Shown: positions 11,298 to 21,197, counted from the first letter of the stretch. The stretch: 64,000 bases of DNA from Sphingobacterium sp. lm-10 (GCF_023554555.1 NZ_JAMJWC010000002.1:682001-746000); one strand, 5' to 3'. Numbers and translations are program-made. The notes: a model not told the origin generated them from the sequence alone.

Positions 11298-11942
11298 TTA
11301 ACGTTCAACTAACTCCATCAACGTGCTTACTCGGTCGATTAACCACTGATAACCATCATCACTATTGTTTGGTTTTTGAAATAGCTTAGAACCTAATCCT
11401 ACAGAAAATACGCCTGCATTAAACCAGCCATCTATATTTTCCTTTTCCACATCGACACCGCCTGTTGGCATAAAATGCAGATTCGGGAATAGCGGTTTTA
11501 TGGCTTTCACAAATTTTGGCCCCAGTGCATCTCCAGGGAAAAGCTTGATGAGTGATGCCCCTAATGATTCTGCTAAGGTAATTTCAGTAGGCGTCATACA
11601 ACCCGGAATCCAATCGTAACCCTTCGCTAAGGTTTCCTGCGCAATATCGGCAGATACAATCGGACTGACAATAAATTCTGCTCCTAAAGCCAAGAAGTCT
11701 TTAGCTTCATGTGCCGTCTTGATGGTTCCTATACCCAGAGCCATGTAAGGGAAGTGCTCGTTCTTATAGGCCAATAAAGCTTTAAAATTAGTTTTTGCTT
11801 CGGGCCCACGATTTACGAATTCAAAGATCCGTATGCCGCCTTTATAACAAGCTTGGAGTACTTCTATACAGGTTTGTGGGTCATCATGGTAATACACAGG
11901 GATCGCCGGATATTGTTGTATTAGGGAAAGTAGTTTGCTCAT
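11298..11942 (-). CDS. eda: Bifunctional KDPG/KHG aldolase
   Basis: A 214-residue class I aldolase that splits 2-keto-3-deoxy-6-phosphogluconate into pyruvate and glyceraldehyde-3-phosphate. The Schiff-base lysine is K133 in SLIKLFPGD, and the acid/base glutamate is E41 in FEFVNRG. The phosphate-binding MPTGGV segment is near the C-terminus. It lies 17 bases downstream of kdgK on the same strand and completes the last step of hexuronate breakdown encoded by this cluster. Confidence 0.93.
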   Translation of the reverse strand: MSKLLSLIQQYPAIPVYYHDDPQTCIEVLQACYKGGIRIFEFVNRGPEAKTNFKALLAYKNEHFPYMALGIGTIKTAHEAKDFLALGAEFIVSPIVSADIAQETLAKGYDWIPGCMTPTEITLAESLGASLIKLFPGDALGPKFVKAIKPLFPNLHFMPTGGVDVEKENIDGWFNAGVFSVGLGSKLFQKPNNSDDGYQWLIDRVSTLMELVER

Positions 11943-11959
11943 GATTTAATGAATAAAAT

Positions 11960-12949
11960 TTAGAATTTTCCGTTTCCGAAATCCCCGGACACGAATAGTT
12001 TTTGGTATCCGGCACCCGTCGCGATATCGGCTACGCGTTGGGCTGGCATATCTGTTGTTAGTGCGTGAATAAGACCTGCCATAAAAGCGTCGCCACTACC
12101 GATGCGATCTACCACCTCATTCGTTTCATAAATAGGTGATAACACATCTTCTATTCGATTATGATAGGTGCCATAAAAGAGATTGTGCTGTGGATTATCA
12201 ATAAAGCGGAAGGTATTCGCCACATGCTGCACAGAGGGAAACATCGAAAATATCGCTGCGGCTGACTGCTTTGCCGCTTCAAAATAATTCGCTGTGGAGG
12301 TATGACGATCCAATGCGTCATCCACATAGGTGCCCAGCATCTTATTAGCAGCCCAGATATTGCCCATCACCACATCGCAATAGGCCACTAATTCTGGCAT
12401 GATCTCGATAGGCTCCTGGCCATATTGCCAGAGTTTACTTCGGTAGTTAAGATCTACTGACACCGTGATATTTCGATTTTTTGCTTCTTTTAGAATGGGA
12501 GCCATCAGCTCTGCTACATTTTCATTCAGCGCAGGAGATAAAGCCGTCCAATGAAACCAATCTATACCTTCGAACAACCGATCAAAGTTCAGGTCTTCTA
12601 GCTGAAGTTGGCTAAAGCTAGAATAGCGTCGATCGTAAATCACCTCCCCCTGGCTCAACCCATTAGCCGAAAGTAAAATATAAGAACCGATCCTATCGCC
12701 AAAACTAAGGCATTTGCTTGTATCCACGCCGAGCTCCAGTAATTGCTGTTGAATTTCGACGCTGAGCAGATTATCTGGAAATGCACTACAATATGCTGTC
12801 GCGGTACCCATTTGGGCGAGTCCGCTGGCGACATTGGCTTCTGATCCGCCAGGAAAAACCTGTAGTTGATTGCGATCCTTCTCAAAGAAACTGCTGCCAA
12901 TTGCCTGTAAGCGGAGGAGAATTTCTCCAAAACAAAGTACTTTCTTCAT
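11960..12949 (-). CDS. kdgK: 2-keto-3-deoxygluconate kinase (PfkB family)
   Basis: A 329-residue PfkB-type sugar kinase that phosphorylates 2-keto-3-deoxygluconate with ATP. The N-terminal substrate-binding GGSEANVASG is at residues 34-43, and the ATP-site signature DRIGSGDAFMAG at 281-292 contains the catalytic base D287. Its position directly before eda and opposite uxuB-uxuA makes KDG the likely substrate rather than another sugar. It diverges from uxuB across a 230-base control region. Confidence 0.9.
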   Translation of the reverse strand: MKKVLCFGEILLRLQAIGSSFFEKDRNQLQVFPGGSEANVASGLAQMGTATAYCSAFPDNLLSVEIQQQLLELGVDTSKCLSFGDRIGSYILLSANGLSQGEVIYDRRYSSFSQLQLEDLNFDRLFEGIDWFHWTALSPALNENVAELMAPILKEAKNRNITVSVDLNYRSKLWQYGQEPIEIMPELVAYCDVVMGNIWAANKMLGTYVDDALDRHTSTANYFEAAKQSAAAIFSMFPSVQHVANTFRFIDNPQHNLFYGTYHNRIEDVLSPIYETNEVVDRIGSGDAFMAGLIHALTTDMPAQRVADIATGAGYQKLFVSGDFGNGKF

Positions 12950-13098
12950 TCTTGTTATCGTTTATTAGGTATACATACGCTCTCCAATCATATCCATGAC
13001 AGACAGCAGTGAAGCATAGGTGGTTAGCTGTATACCCATATCCTATCTAATTTACAGTTTCTTTTTGACAGACATGATCTTACCACGCGGAATTCCTC

Positions 13099-13110
13099 GC
13101 AAACGTTGGC
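13099..13110. promoter_or_regulatory. Candidate LacI-family operator
   Basis: GCAAACGTTGGC is a 12-base imperfect palindrome (10 of 12 positions symmetric) centred on CG, the usual form of LacI-family operators. It lies in the divergent kdgK/uxuB control region, 12 bases before the proposed uxuB -33 element. Binding by the LacI protein encoded at 16763-17803 is inference. Confidence 0.45.
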
Positions 13111-13121
13111 GTAACTAATCC

Positions 13122-13152
13122 TTTCAGGAGCCGACTTAATTTAATAATATTG
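13122..13152 (+). promoter_or_regulatory. Candidate uxuB promoter
   Basis: TTTC (13122-13125), 19 bases, then TAATATTG (13145-13152): each element is one base off the Bacteroidota consensus, with ideal spacing. Transcription would start near 13158, about 22 bases before the uxuB ATG. Confidence 0.4.
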
Positions 13153-13179
13153 AATTGTTATAAACACTAAATAAACCAC

Positions 13180-14001
13180 ATGAGCATATTGGATAAGTTT
13201 TCCCTTGCGGGCAAAGTTATTGTTGTGACCGGTGCTACCGGAATTCTAGGAAAGAATTTTGTGATCGCATTGGCAGAAGCAGGAGCTAAGGTGGCTATTA
13301 TTGGTCGAAATGAAGAGCGTGCTGCGGAACGCTTGGCTTCGGTACATAGTCTTGGCGCAGAAGGAATGACATTTGTTGCAGATGTACTCAGCGAGACCTC
13401 TATGCAACAAGCAAAAGAGGCTATTATCACCAAATGGGGAGCAATTGATGGATTGATCAATGCGGCCGGAGGTAATATTCCAGGAGCCACGATTGGCCCC
13501 GATCAGGATATTTTTGAGTCCAATATACAGGATACACTCAAGGCCATCGAACTAAACCTTTTTGGAACCATTATCCCGACGCATGTTTTTGGCAAAGTGA
13601 TGGCGGCGCAGGGTCGCGGTAGTATTATTAATATTGCTTCTCTATCTTCCAGTCAGGCGATCAGCCGTGTGCTTGGATATACAGTGGCAAAAAATGGTGT
13701 GGTTGGTTTCACGAAATGGATGGCGTCTGAAATGGCGCTTCGTTATGGCGACCAGCTCCGTGTAAATGCCATCGCTCCGGGCGTGTTTCTCACCGAACAA
13801 AACAGAACATTATTAACCAATCCAGATGGCTCCTACACGGAGCGGGCACAGAAATTTGTGAGCGGAACGCCATTTTCCCGACTCGGTGATCCCAAAGAGC
13901 TTAATGGAACATTAATATACCTATTGAGTGACGCCTCTTCTTTTGTGAACGGAGAGACGGTCTACGTCGATGGAGGATTCAATGCTTGGTCTGGTGTCTA
14001 G
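13180..14001 (+). CDS. uxuB: D-mannonate oxidoreductase (fructuronate reductase), SDR type
   Basis: A 273-residue short-chain dehydrogenase. The nucleotide-binding TGATGILG is at 17-24, NAAGG near 94-98, and the catalytic Tyr and Lys are Y167 and K171 in GYTVAKNG with the serine run SLSSS before them. Alone this is a generic SDR; the assignment to fructuronate/mannonate interconversion comes from uxuA 15 bases downstream. The reductase here is an SDR, as in Bacillus, and is unrelated to the long-chain E. coli UxuB. Confidence 0.82.
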   Translation: MSILDKFSLAGKVIVVTGATGILGKNFVIALAEAGAKVAIIGRNEERAAERLASVHSLGAEGMTFVADVLSETSMQQAKEAIITKWGAIDGLINAAGGNIPGATIGPDQDIFESNIQDTLKAIELNLFGTIIPTHVFGKVMAAQGRGSIINIASLSSSQAISRVLGYTVAKNGVVGFTKWMASEMALRYGDQLRVNAIAPGVFLTEQNRTLLTNPDGSYTERAQKFVSGTPFSRLGDPKELNGTLIYLLSDASSFVNGETVYVDGGFNAWSGV

Positions 14002-14016
14002 ATAGTAAGAATTTAT

Positions 14017-15189
14017 ATGCAAAAATTTGAACAAACGTGGCGTTGGTACGGGCCACAAGATCCGGTAAGCTTGCAAGATGTAAAACAGGCTGGTGCAACA
14101 GGCATCGTAACCGCATTACATCATATTGCACATGGCGAAATCTGGCCTTTAAAGGATATAGAAGAACGTAAAAGCCTGATAGAAGCAGCGGGACTGGTTT
14201 GGTCTGTTGTAGAAAGTGTGCCGGTACACGAAGCCATCAAAACCAAACGCGAAGATGTTGCGGTGTATATCGAGAATTATAAACAAACACTGCGCAACTT
14301 AGCAGCCTGTGGCATCCGAGTCGTTACGTACAACTTTATGCCGGTGCTCGACTGGACGCGGACAAAGCTAGATCTGGAAATGCCTAATGGAGCGAAAGCT
14401 TTGTACTTTGATTGGGCCGATCTAGCTGCTTTCGACTTGCATATTTTCCAAAGGGAGCAGGCGGAAAATGATTATCCCGAACAGGTGCTTGTAGAAGCAA
14501 AAAAGCGATTTGCAACTTTTAGTGCTGAGGATGTAGAAGAGTTGAAACGAGTGATCTTGATGGGTATACCAAGTGAAAAGGATATCTCACTAGAAGACTT
14601 ACAAAGTAGCTTAATTCTTTACAAGGAAATAGGACGGAAAGGTTTGCTAGATAATCTATGCTGGTTTTTGCGCGAAATACAATCGGTTTGTGAAGAGTAT
14701 GGAATAAAGATGGCGATCCACCCAGACGATCCACCTTACCCGATATTAGGGCTACCACGGATTGCTTCTGGTTTGGAGGATTATGTCAAAATTATTGAAG
14801 GCGTAAATGCCCAATTTAATGGTGTTTGTTTTTGCACCGGTTCATTAGGAGCTGGAGCAGAGAACGACGTGCCTGCTATCGCAAGAGCCGTCAAACATCG
14901 GGTACATTTTGCGCATTTCCGCAATGTGAAGAAAGATGCGATCGGCAACTTTTACGAAGCAGATCATTTGGCTGGCGATGTGGATATGGCTCAGGTACTG
15001 GACATCTTCATCGAAGAAAACCAAACACGTGCCCAACCTATACCATTTCGACCGGATCACGGCCACCAGATGTTGGACGACCTGCATAAGGTAACAAATC
15101 CCGGCTATTCGGCGATTGGGCGACTGCGGGGCCTGGCAGAACTGAGGGGATTGGAAGAAGGATTATTATATGCCAGAATAAAAAGCTAA
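14017..15189 (+). CDS. uxuA: Mannonate dehydratase
   Basis: A 390-residue enzyme of the UxuA family, which dehydrates D-mannonate to 2-keto-3-deoxygluconate using a divalent metal. Recognisable features are the N-terminal WRWYGPQDPVSLQDVKQAGA and the metal-site region MAIHPDDPPYPILGLPRI. HVHFAHFRNV and FRPDHGHQMLDD contribute further histidines and aspartates. The length is typical. It lies between uxuB and the transporter gene, so uptake, reduction and dehydration are encoded in one transcript. Confidence 0.93.
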   Translation: MQKFEQTWRWYGPQDPVSLQDVKQAGATGIVTALHHIAHGEIWPLKDIEERKSLIEAAGLVWSVVESVPVHEAIKTKREDVAVYIENYKQTLRNLAACGIRVVTYNFMPVLDWTRTKLDLEMPNGAKALYFDWADLAAFDLHIFQREQAENDYPEQVLVEAKKRFATFSAEDVEELKRVILMGIPSEKDISLEDLQSSLILYKEIGRKGLLDNLCWFLREIQSVCEEYGIKMAIHPDDPPYPILGLPRIASGLEDYVKIIEGVNAQFNGVCFCTGSLGAGAENDVPAIARAVKHRVHFAHFRNVKKDAIGNFYEADHLAGDVDMAQVLDIFIEENQTRAQPIPFRPDHGHQMLDDLHKVTNPGYSAIGRLRGLAELRGLEEGLLYARIKS

Positions 15190-15216
15190 CACCAATATAT
15201 AAACCAAAAAATAAAA

Positions 15217-16788
15217 ATGGGGAGCAAAGTAAAAGGAAACTACAGATGGGTGATATGCGGACTGCTATTTTTTGCAACGACCATCAACTATTTGGACAGA
15301 CAAGTACTGTCTCTTACCTGGAAGGACTTCATTGCTCCCGAATTTCATTGGACAAATAACGATTATGGAAATATAACCGCTTTATTTGCCATTTTTTATG
15401 CGATCAGCATGCTTTTGGCAGGAAGATTCGTGGACTTGGTGGGCACTAAGAAAGGTTTTTTGTGGGCCATCGGCGTCTGGTCTGTAGGTGCGATCTTGCA
15501 TGCTTTTTGTGGCATTGCCACAGCAGGGATTACTGCTGGGGAGTGGTTCGTAGGGTTTGAAGGCGCGAAGGAAGCAATTAGCCATGTGCATGATTTTTCT
15601 CGTGTGGTGAATGTCAGTGTAGTGTTGTTTATTTTTGCTCGCTTCATTTTAGCAGTGGGTGAAGCCGGTAACTTTCCGGCAGCCATCAAGACTGTGGCCG
15701 AATATTTTCCGAAAAAAGATCGGGCACTTTCCACCAGTATATTCAATGCAGGTACTACGATCGGTGCATTGGCTGCTCCGCTGACGATCCCTTACATTGC
15801 GGAGGCATTGGGCTGGGAGATGGCATTTATAATAATAGGTGCACTAGGTTTTGTGTGGATGGGTTTCTGGATATTTATGTACGAAAAGCCAGAGTTGCAC
15901 CCAAAGGTCAGTGCGGAAGAGTTGGCCTATATTCAACAAGATGAAGTGATGGAATTGAGTCCAATACAACCTGATGTGCTGGTGGAACAACGTAAGGTAA
16001 CCATTACTAACTGCCTGAAACACCGACAAACCTGGGCTTATGCACTAGGCAAATTTATGACGGATGGGGTTTGGTGGTTTTTACTTTTCTGGATGCCAGC
16101 CTATCTCAGCTCCGTATATGGCATTAAGTCTTCCGATTTCATCGGTCAACTGGCTCTTTTTGTGTTGTATAGCATCACGATGCTATCGATTATCGGTGGC
16201 TGGTTACCATCCTACTTTGTAGATAAAATGGGGTTAGACCCTTATGCGGGCCGTATGCGCGCCATGCTTATATTTGCCTTTTTTCCGCTATTATTACTGT
16301 TGGCACAACCGCTGGCTGACTTTTCTTTCTGGTACCCGGTGGTGCTTATTGGTATTGGCGCTGCTGCACACCAGTCATGGTCTGCCAATCTTTACTCTAC
16401 GGTAGGTGATATGTTTCCTAAGAGGGCAATTGCCACCGTTACAGGAATTGGTGGTTTGGCCGGGGGTATAGGCGCTTTCCTGATTAATAAATCATCGGGT
16501 ATGCTTTTCGATTATGCAGAAAGACATTGGAGCAAAGTCAATGGTACGTCCTTACATGAAGTATATCCACAGTTCCAACAGCTGGAAACGGAAAAAATCT
16601 TGTTGGAACAACATGGCGTGATTAGTATAGAAGAGTTTTTGAAACAACTTGCTTCTACAGGAGAGGTGGTCAGCAATGGCATTAATACCGGATATCTGAT
16701 TGTGTTTTCTTTCTGTGGCGTAGCCTACTTATTGGCCTGGACGCTGATGAAAACCCTTGTGCCTAGAATGAAGCAGGTAATACTGTAG
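15217..16788 (+). CDS. exuT: MFS hexuronate transporter (ExuT-like)
   Basis: A 523-residue major facilitator with about 12 hydrophobic segments. The N-terminal RWVICGLLFFATTINYLDRQ is typical of the anion:cation symporter branch that includes ExuT and GudP. It is longer than E. coli ExuT because of extra loops, near residues 100-130 and before the last membrane segment. Substrate (glucuronate or galacturonate) is inferred from the neighbouring catabolic genes. Its last 26 bases overlap the end of the convergent lacI-family gene. Confidence 0.85.
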   Translation: MGSKVKGNYRWVICGLLFFATTINYLDRQVLSLTWKDFIAPEFHWTNNDYGNITALFAIFYAISMLLAGRFVDLVGTKKGFLWAIGVWSVGAILHAFCGIATAGITAGEWFVGFEGAKEAISHVHDFSRVVNVSVVLFIFARFILAVGEAGNFPAAIKTVAEYFPKKDRALSTSIFNAGTTIGALAAPLTIPYIAEALGWEMAFIIIGALGFVWMGFWIFMYEKPELHPKVSAEELAYIQQDEVMELSPIQPDVLVEQRKVTITNCLKHRQTWAYALGKFMTDGVWWFLLFWMPAYLSSVYGIKSSDFIGQLALFVLYSITMLSIIGGWLPSYFVDKMGLDPYAGRMRAMLIFAFFPLLLLLAQPLADFSFWYPVVLIGIGAAAHQSWSANLYSTVGDMFPKRAIATVTGIGGLAGGIGAFLINKSSGMLFDYAERHWSKVNGTSLHEVYPQFQQLETEKILLEQHGVISIEEFLKQLASTGEVVSNGINTGYLIVFSFCGVAYLLAWTLMKTLVPRMKQVIL

Positions 16789-17803
16789 TAGACTTACGAA
16801 GGACAATAACTGGGTCCAGCGTAGTCGTGGTCATGGAGGTTTGATGCCTGTTTTTACATTCAATTAACTCCACCAGTTTTTCTATCCCCATTTTTCCCAT
16901 CTGTAGTGCTGGCTGCACTACGGTGGAAAGTGCGGGGTTCAGCGAGTCGGCCGCTTCTGTATTGGAAAATCCGATGACGGCCACTTCTTCCGGAACCCTA
17001 ATTCCCAACTCAGATAGTATGCCCAGAACGCTGAGGGTGAGTATGTCGGTGTTGCCCAATATTCCGATTGGCCCATTCATCAGCAAGAGCTTAGCCTGAA
17101 GCATATCCCGTAAACTTTTTACCAGATCCTGCCGAGGTAACTGATAGTCTACCTCAATTACATTTTGCCTAATGAAATCAATCTGATTGGCCATCAAAGC
17201 ATTTTTGTGCCCAGCTGTGCGCTTTTGTGTAACTCCCAGATCCTTTCCATTCAGAACGAGAATGTTTTTGCGTCCCATATTGATCAAGTGCTGGGTTGCG
17301 TCAAACGCACCACGCTCATTATCTACACCAATTTTGTGTGTGTCCAGATCAAAATCAATACGATCAATCAACACAATGGGTACTTTCTGATGTACTTTCC
17401 TCAGAAATTCCACACTGCTCTTGGCGGATGGTGAGATCAGTATCCCATCGATATTTTGATTAATAAGAGACTGCAACAATTCTATTTCTTTGTCAGCATC
17501 TTCCCGACTTTGCATAAAGATTAGCTTGTAATTATTGCTATATGCTGCTTGATGCGCGCCCTCTAATATCTGAGCTTGAAACGGATTTGACAGGTATGGA
17601 ATAATAATCGCTACCGTGTTTGTACGGCCTGTTTTCAGGCTCTTACCAAACATATTAGGACGGTAATTATGAGCCGCAGCGAGTTCCTGTACTTTTCGTT
17701 TCGTTTCTATACTAATTTCATGGCTATCATTGAGTGCTTTAGATACCGATGAGACGGATAGTTCCAGCATCTTTGCTAACTCTTTTAGGGTGATATTTGC
17801 CAT
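16763..17803 (-). CDS. LacI-family transcriptional repressor
   Basis: A 346-residue regulator. The N-terminal helix-turn-helix (ITLKELAKMLELSVSSVSKA, residues 4-23) continues into the hinge helix RRPNMFGKSLKTGRT-like region, followed by a periplasmic-binding-protein-like sugar domain (NTVAIIIPYLSNPF onward). It is encoded convergently with exuT, overlapping it by 26 bases, and lies 39 bases downstream of lolA. Regulation of the hexuronate genes is the natural guess from position; the ligand is unknown. Confidence 0.88.
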   Translation of the reverse strand: MANITLKELAKMLELSVSSVSKALNDSHEISIETKRKVQELAAAHNYRPNMFGKSLKTGRTNTVAIIIPYLSNPFQAQILEGAHQAAYSNNYKLIFMQSREDADKEIELLQSLINQNIDGILISPSAKSSVEFLRKVHQKVPIVLIDRIDFDLDTHKIGVDNERGAFDATQHLINMGRKNILVLNGKDLGVTQKRTAGHKNALMANQIDFIRQNVIEVDYQLPRQDLVKSLRDMLQAKLLLMNGPIGILGNTDILTLSVLGILSELGIRVPEEVAVIGFSNTEAADSLNPALSTVVQPALQMGKMGIEKLVELIECKNRHQTSMTTTTLDPVIVLRKSTTVLPASF

Positions 17804-17842
17804 GTCTTTTAGTTAGTGAAAATTGATTTTTGCGATTGCAGA

Positions 17843-18502
17843 TTATCTTAAGTCCACCACTTCAAAATTCGGGAATTGATTCTTTTGAAAGTTAAAGATG
17901 CCTTGTGGAATTTTTTGGTTTACGTACAATGCCGTCACCGTATAATTGTAGCTTGAACCAGCCTTATCGTAAACGGTAATGTCATGGATATGATTATTGC
18001 TGTTAACACGAAGCTTGATCTTCGCGTAGCTGGACGACTTATCTGTAGGAGTAAGTTGAATTGCTTTGAGCGACCGACTGCCTACCCGCTCATCCGCTAA
18101 CGCCGCATAGGTGTAGCCAGTACGGTAGAAGGTAAATAAATTTTGTGGCCCTAGTGTTTCCGAGCTATTATCTACCTCACTGACCTGAATCTCTTTGTCT
18201 TCTGGTAGTATGGACCATACCGCTTTGCCGTCGCTAATAATCTCTTGTGCATTGAGTTTGATGCGGTATTTATTACCTGCTTTGTCTAGTTTCAGTGATC
18301 CTGCATCGGTATACTTTTGTCCATCCGCTTGTGTCGCTTCAAAGGAGAAATCCACCATCATCGTGCGATAGCTATCGTATTTTTTCGATACCTGATCCAA
18401 GGTGGCCTTAGCAGTCGCTGCTTTTGTCTGCGCTTCTGCTGTCACAATGTTAAAGCTTACAAGTGCTAGCAATAGGATTCTGGTAATAGATATAGTTTTC
18501 AT
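17843..18502 (-). CDS. lolA: LolA-like outer-membrane lipoprotein carrier protein
   Basis: A 219-residue exported protein with a signal peptide ending near residue 24 (VTAEA/QT). The LolA fold is indicated by VDFSFEATQADGQKYTDAGS, GNKYRIKLN and SDGKAVWSILPEDKEIQV. LolA carries lipoproteins across the periplasm. Bacteroidota homologues are divergent and the exact cargo is unknown. It starts 10 bases after the ftsK stop, so the two are co-transcribed. Confidence 0.82.
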   Translation of the reverse strand: MKTISITRILLLALVSFNIVTAEAQTKAATAKATLDQVSKKYDSYRTMMVDFSFEATQADGQKYTDAGSLKLDKAGNKYRIKLNAQEIISDGKAVWSILPEDKEIQVSEVDNSSETLGPQNLFTFYRTGYTYAALADERVGSRSLKAIQLTPTDKSSSYAKIKLRVNSNNHIHDITVYDKAGSSYNYTVTALYVNQKIPQGIFNFQKNQFPNFEVVDLR

Positions 18503-18512
18503 ATGCCCTTTC

Positions 18513-21197
18513 TTATCTTAATGTCTCCAAATATTGTTCTAAGGAGTACTCATCCGGATAAAGCACTTCCCGTGCTTTACTACCTTCAAATGCGCCGACG
18601 ATGCCAGCTGCTTCCAGTTGATCGATGATTCGGCCTGCGCGATTATAACCTAGCTTTAGCTTACGCTGAATCAATGATGTTGATCCTTGCTGATGCATCA
18701 CAATCAACCTCGCTGCATCTTCAAAAAGGGCATCACGATCCGAAAGGTCAAAATCTGCCAATCCATTGCCTTCACCATTTTCGTCTACGTATTCTGGCAG
18801 GTAATGAGCCGATGGATAACCACGTTGCGCACCGATAAATTCAGAGACTTGATCTACCTCGGGTGTATCGACAAACGCACACTGAATACGAATCAATTCG
18901 CTTCCGGTGGCTAATAACATATCTCCACGCCCAATTAGCTGATCTGCACCGCCTGAATCCAAAATTGTTCTGGAGTCGACTTTAGATAACACACGGAATG
19001 CTAGACGAGCCGGGAAGTTAGCCTTAATCGTTCCGGTAATGATATTCACCGAAGGACGCTGTGTCGCGATGACCAAATGTATACCCACTGCGCGAGCCAG
19101 CTGTGCAAGCCGTGCAATAGGTGTCTCTACTTCTTTTCCTGCCGTCATCATCAAATCTGCAAACTCATCGACGATGAGTACTATAAAAGGTAAGAATCGA
19201 TGACCCTCCTCAGGGTTTAATCGGCGGCCTACAAATTTTGCATTGTATTCCTTCAAGTTCCGTACATGACCATTTTTCAATAAATCATAGCGTTGATCCA
19301 TTTCGATACACAGGGAATTCAGGGTATTGATTACCTTTTTGGTATCTGTGATAATCGCGTCATCTTCTCCCGGAAGTTTAGCCAGGAAGTGGCGTTCGAT
19401 CTTCTTGAACAGGGAAAGCTCTACTTTCTTTGGATCAACCAATACAAACTTCAACTCCGCAGGATGGCGTTTGTACAATAGAGAAGTTAAAATAGCATTG
19501 ATACCAACCGATTTACCCTGTCCGGTAGCACCAGCCACTAAAAGGTGAGGCATCTTCGCTAAATCGGCAATATATACCTCATTCGAAATAGTCTTGCCCA
19601 ATGCAATAGGCAGATCCATATCCGTTTTTTGAAACTTTTCGGTCGCGATTACCGATCGCATAGATACCATTTCCGGGTTGCTGTTGGGCACTTCAATACC
19701 AATAGTGCCTTTTCCTGGCATAGGCGCAATAATCCGGATACCTAATGCCGCTAGACTCAAAGCAATATCGTCTTCTAGGTTTTTAATTCGTGAGATACGA
19801 ACTCCAGGTTTCGGGATAATCTCGTACAAGGTGACTGTGGGGCCGATCGTGGCTTTGATGTGCTCGATCTCTATGCTGTAGTTACGCAGGGTATCTACAA
19901 TCTTATTTTTATTGGCTTCCAGCTCTTGCTGATTAATGGTTATTTTACCCGTACCGTACTCTTTTAATAAATCAAGTGGGGGATATTGATAGCCCGACAG
20001 ATCTAACTTAGGATCGTACTCACCAAACTGCTTAACCAGATCACTTGCCTCTACCGCTTTTTCCTCCTTCACGGCTTCTACAGTAAGCGCCAATTCTGGT
20101 GTGGCTGTTTCCTCAATCTCCAGCGACAAGTCTGGCTCTACTGAAAGAGCAACTGCTTCGGCCTCTGTGGTAGGAGGGGTGATAGACTCTGGTATATGGG
20201 TATCCACCACATCGAATGATATAGAACCTCGCTCTTCATCGGATCGTAGTGTATTTTTCTCTTTTGCTTCCGATTGGGTGATTTCTGGCTCCCAGGTAGG
20301 GTTTACTTGTCGATGTTGTTCCAGAGTATCATTTACGTCCGAATTTTTTCTTGGCCGTTGAGTGAGACGCTCCCTTGGCGCCGAACGGTCTTCCATAAAG
20401 CTATTGCTGGCTGCCGGTCGATCTAATTGCTCATTGCCGTCATATTCCTCGGGGTCTTCTGAGTCATCATATGCCTCATCCTCATCCGACTTGTTGCTTC
20501 GGAAAGAAATCTGCAAATCATAATTGTAAATAAGGATCAGTGCGGCCAATAAGACAAAGAGAAGTATACCCGCTACGCCCGCCGTTCCGATTTGTAGGGT
20601 CAGAATCTGGTTTGTCCAGTAACCAAATTTTCCTTCCAGAATGTGTGGCGTATCCGTGATAAAATCCTGTAGAAAGCCGAGTGTAACAGACGTGAAAACG
20701 ATAGTGATTAGGGCATATAAAATTGTTTTCCCCACGGGTAATAGAGCACGAAGGTATAGCAGTCTATATCCAACAACAAATAGAACGAGAATGAACAAGA
20801 AAGATGCAACGCCAAACCATTCGAAGATAAATTGATTGGCCAATAAAGCGCCAAATTTCCCCAACTTATTTTCGATGATTGGTGGCTCCAAGGTATCGTC
20901 CATTAGTTCTTGCGAGGTGCTGAAAAGTGTGCCCCAGCCGCCATTGGTGATATAGATATAACTTTGATCTGCTTTCCAAGTGAAGAGGTACGAGAAAAAG
21001 GCAACCGCAAATAGCCCGGAAGTGATGAGTAAGAAAAGCCCTAGCACCTTCATAATCTTTTGCTGTCCCTCCGTAAAATCTATTTTACGAAACGTACGTG
21101 TTGTCTTTTTCGGTTGGTACGAAGAGGTAGTGCTTTTCGCGCGTCTTACCCCCCCAGTACCCGTATTCCCACTTTTGAATGAATTTCCTTTAGCCAT
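18513..21197 (-). CDS. ftsK: DNA translocase FtsK/SpoIIIE
   Basis: An 894-residue septal DNA pump. Membrane segments occupy about residues 50-240. A charged low-complexity linker (about 245-400) follows. The RecA-like motor has Walker A GATGQGKS at 556-563 and Walker B LIVDEFADLMM. The C-terminal gamma winged helix (LKLGYNRAGRIIDQLEAAGI) reads KOPS-type sites and activates XerCD at dif. The protein drives chromosome dimer resolution and terminus segregation at division. lolA follows in the same transcript. Confidence 0.95.
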   Translation of the reverse strand: MAKGNSFKSGNTGTGGVRRAKSTTSSYQPKKTTRTFRKIDFTEGQQKIMKVLGLFLLITSGLFAVAFFSYLFTWKADQSYIYITNGGWGTLFSTSQELMDDTLEPPIIENKLGKFGALLANQFIFEWFGVASFLFILVLFVVGYRLLYLRALLPVGKTILYALITIVFTSVTLGFLQDFITDTPHILEGKFGYWTNQILTLQIGTAGVAGILLFVLLAALILIYNYDLQISFRSNKSDEDEAYDDSEDPEEYDGNEQLDRPAASNSFMEDRSAPRERLTQRPRKNSDVNDTLEQHRQVNPTWEPEITQSEAKEKNTLRSDEERGSISFDVVDTHIPESITPPTTEAEAVALSVEPDLSLEIEETATPELALTVEAVKEEKAVEASDLVKQFGEYDPKLDLSGYQYPPLDLLKEYGTGKITINQQELEANKNKIVDTLRNYSIEIEHIKATIGPTVTLYEIIPKPGVRISRIKNLEDDIALSLAALGIRIIAPMPGKGTIGIEVPNSNPEMVSMRSVIATEKFQKTDMDLPIALGKTISNEVYIADLAKMPHLLVAGATGQGKSVGINAILTSLLYKRHPAELKFVLVDPKKVELSLFKKIERHFLAKLPGEDDAIITDTKKVINTLNSLCIEMDQRYDLLKNGHVRNLKEYNAKFVGRRLNPEEGHRFLPFIVLIVDEFADLMMTAGKEVETPIARLAQLARAVGIHLVIATQRPSVNIITGTIKANFPARLAFRVLSKVDSRTILDSGGADQLIGRGDMLLATGSELIRIQCAFVDTPEVDQVSEFIGAQRGYPSAHYLPEYVDENGEGNGLADFDLSDRDALFEDAARLIVMHQQGSTSLIQRKLKLGYNRAGRIIDQLEAAGIVGAFEGSKAREVLYPDEYSLEQYLETLR

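Noticed and set aside
12968..13035. GGTATAC and GTATACC inverted pair upstream of kdgK
   Set aside because: The arms are about 50 bases apart, too far for one operator, and short enough to be chance.
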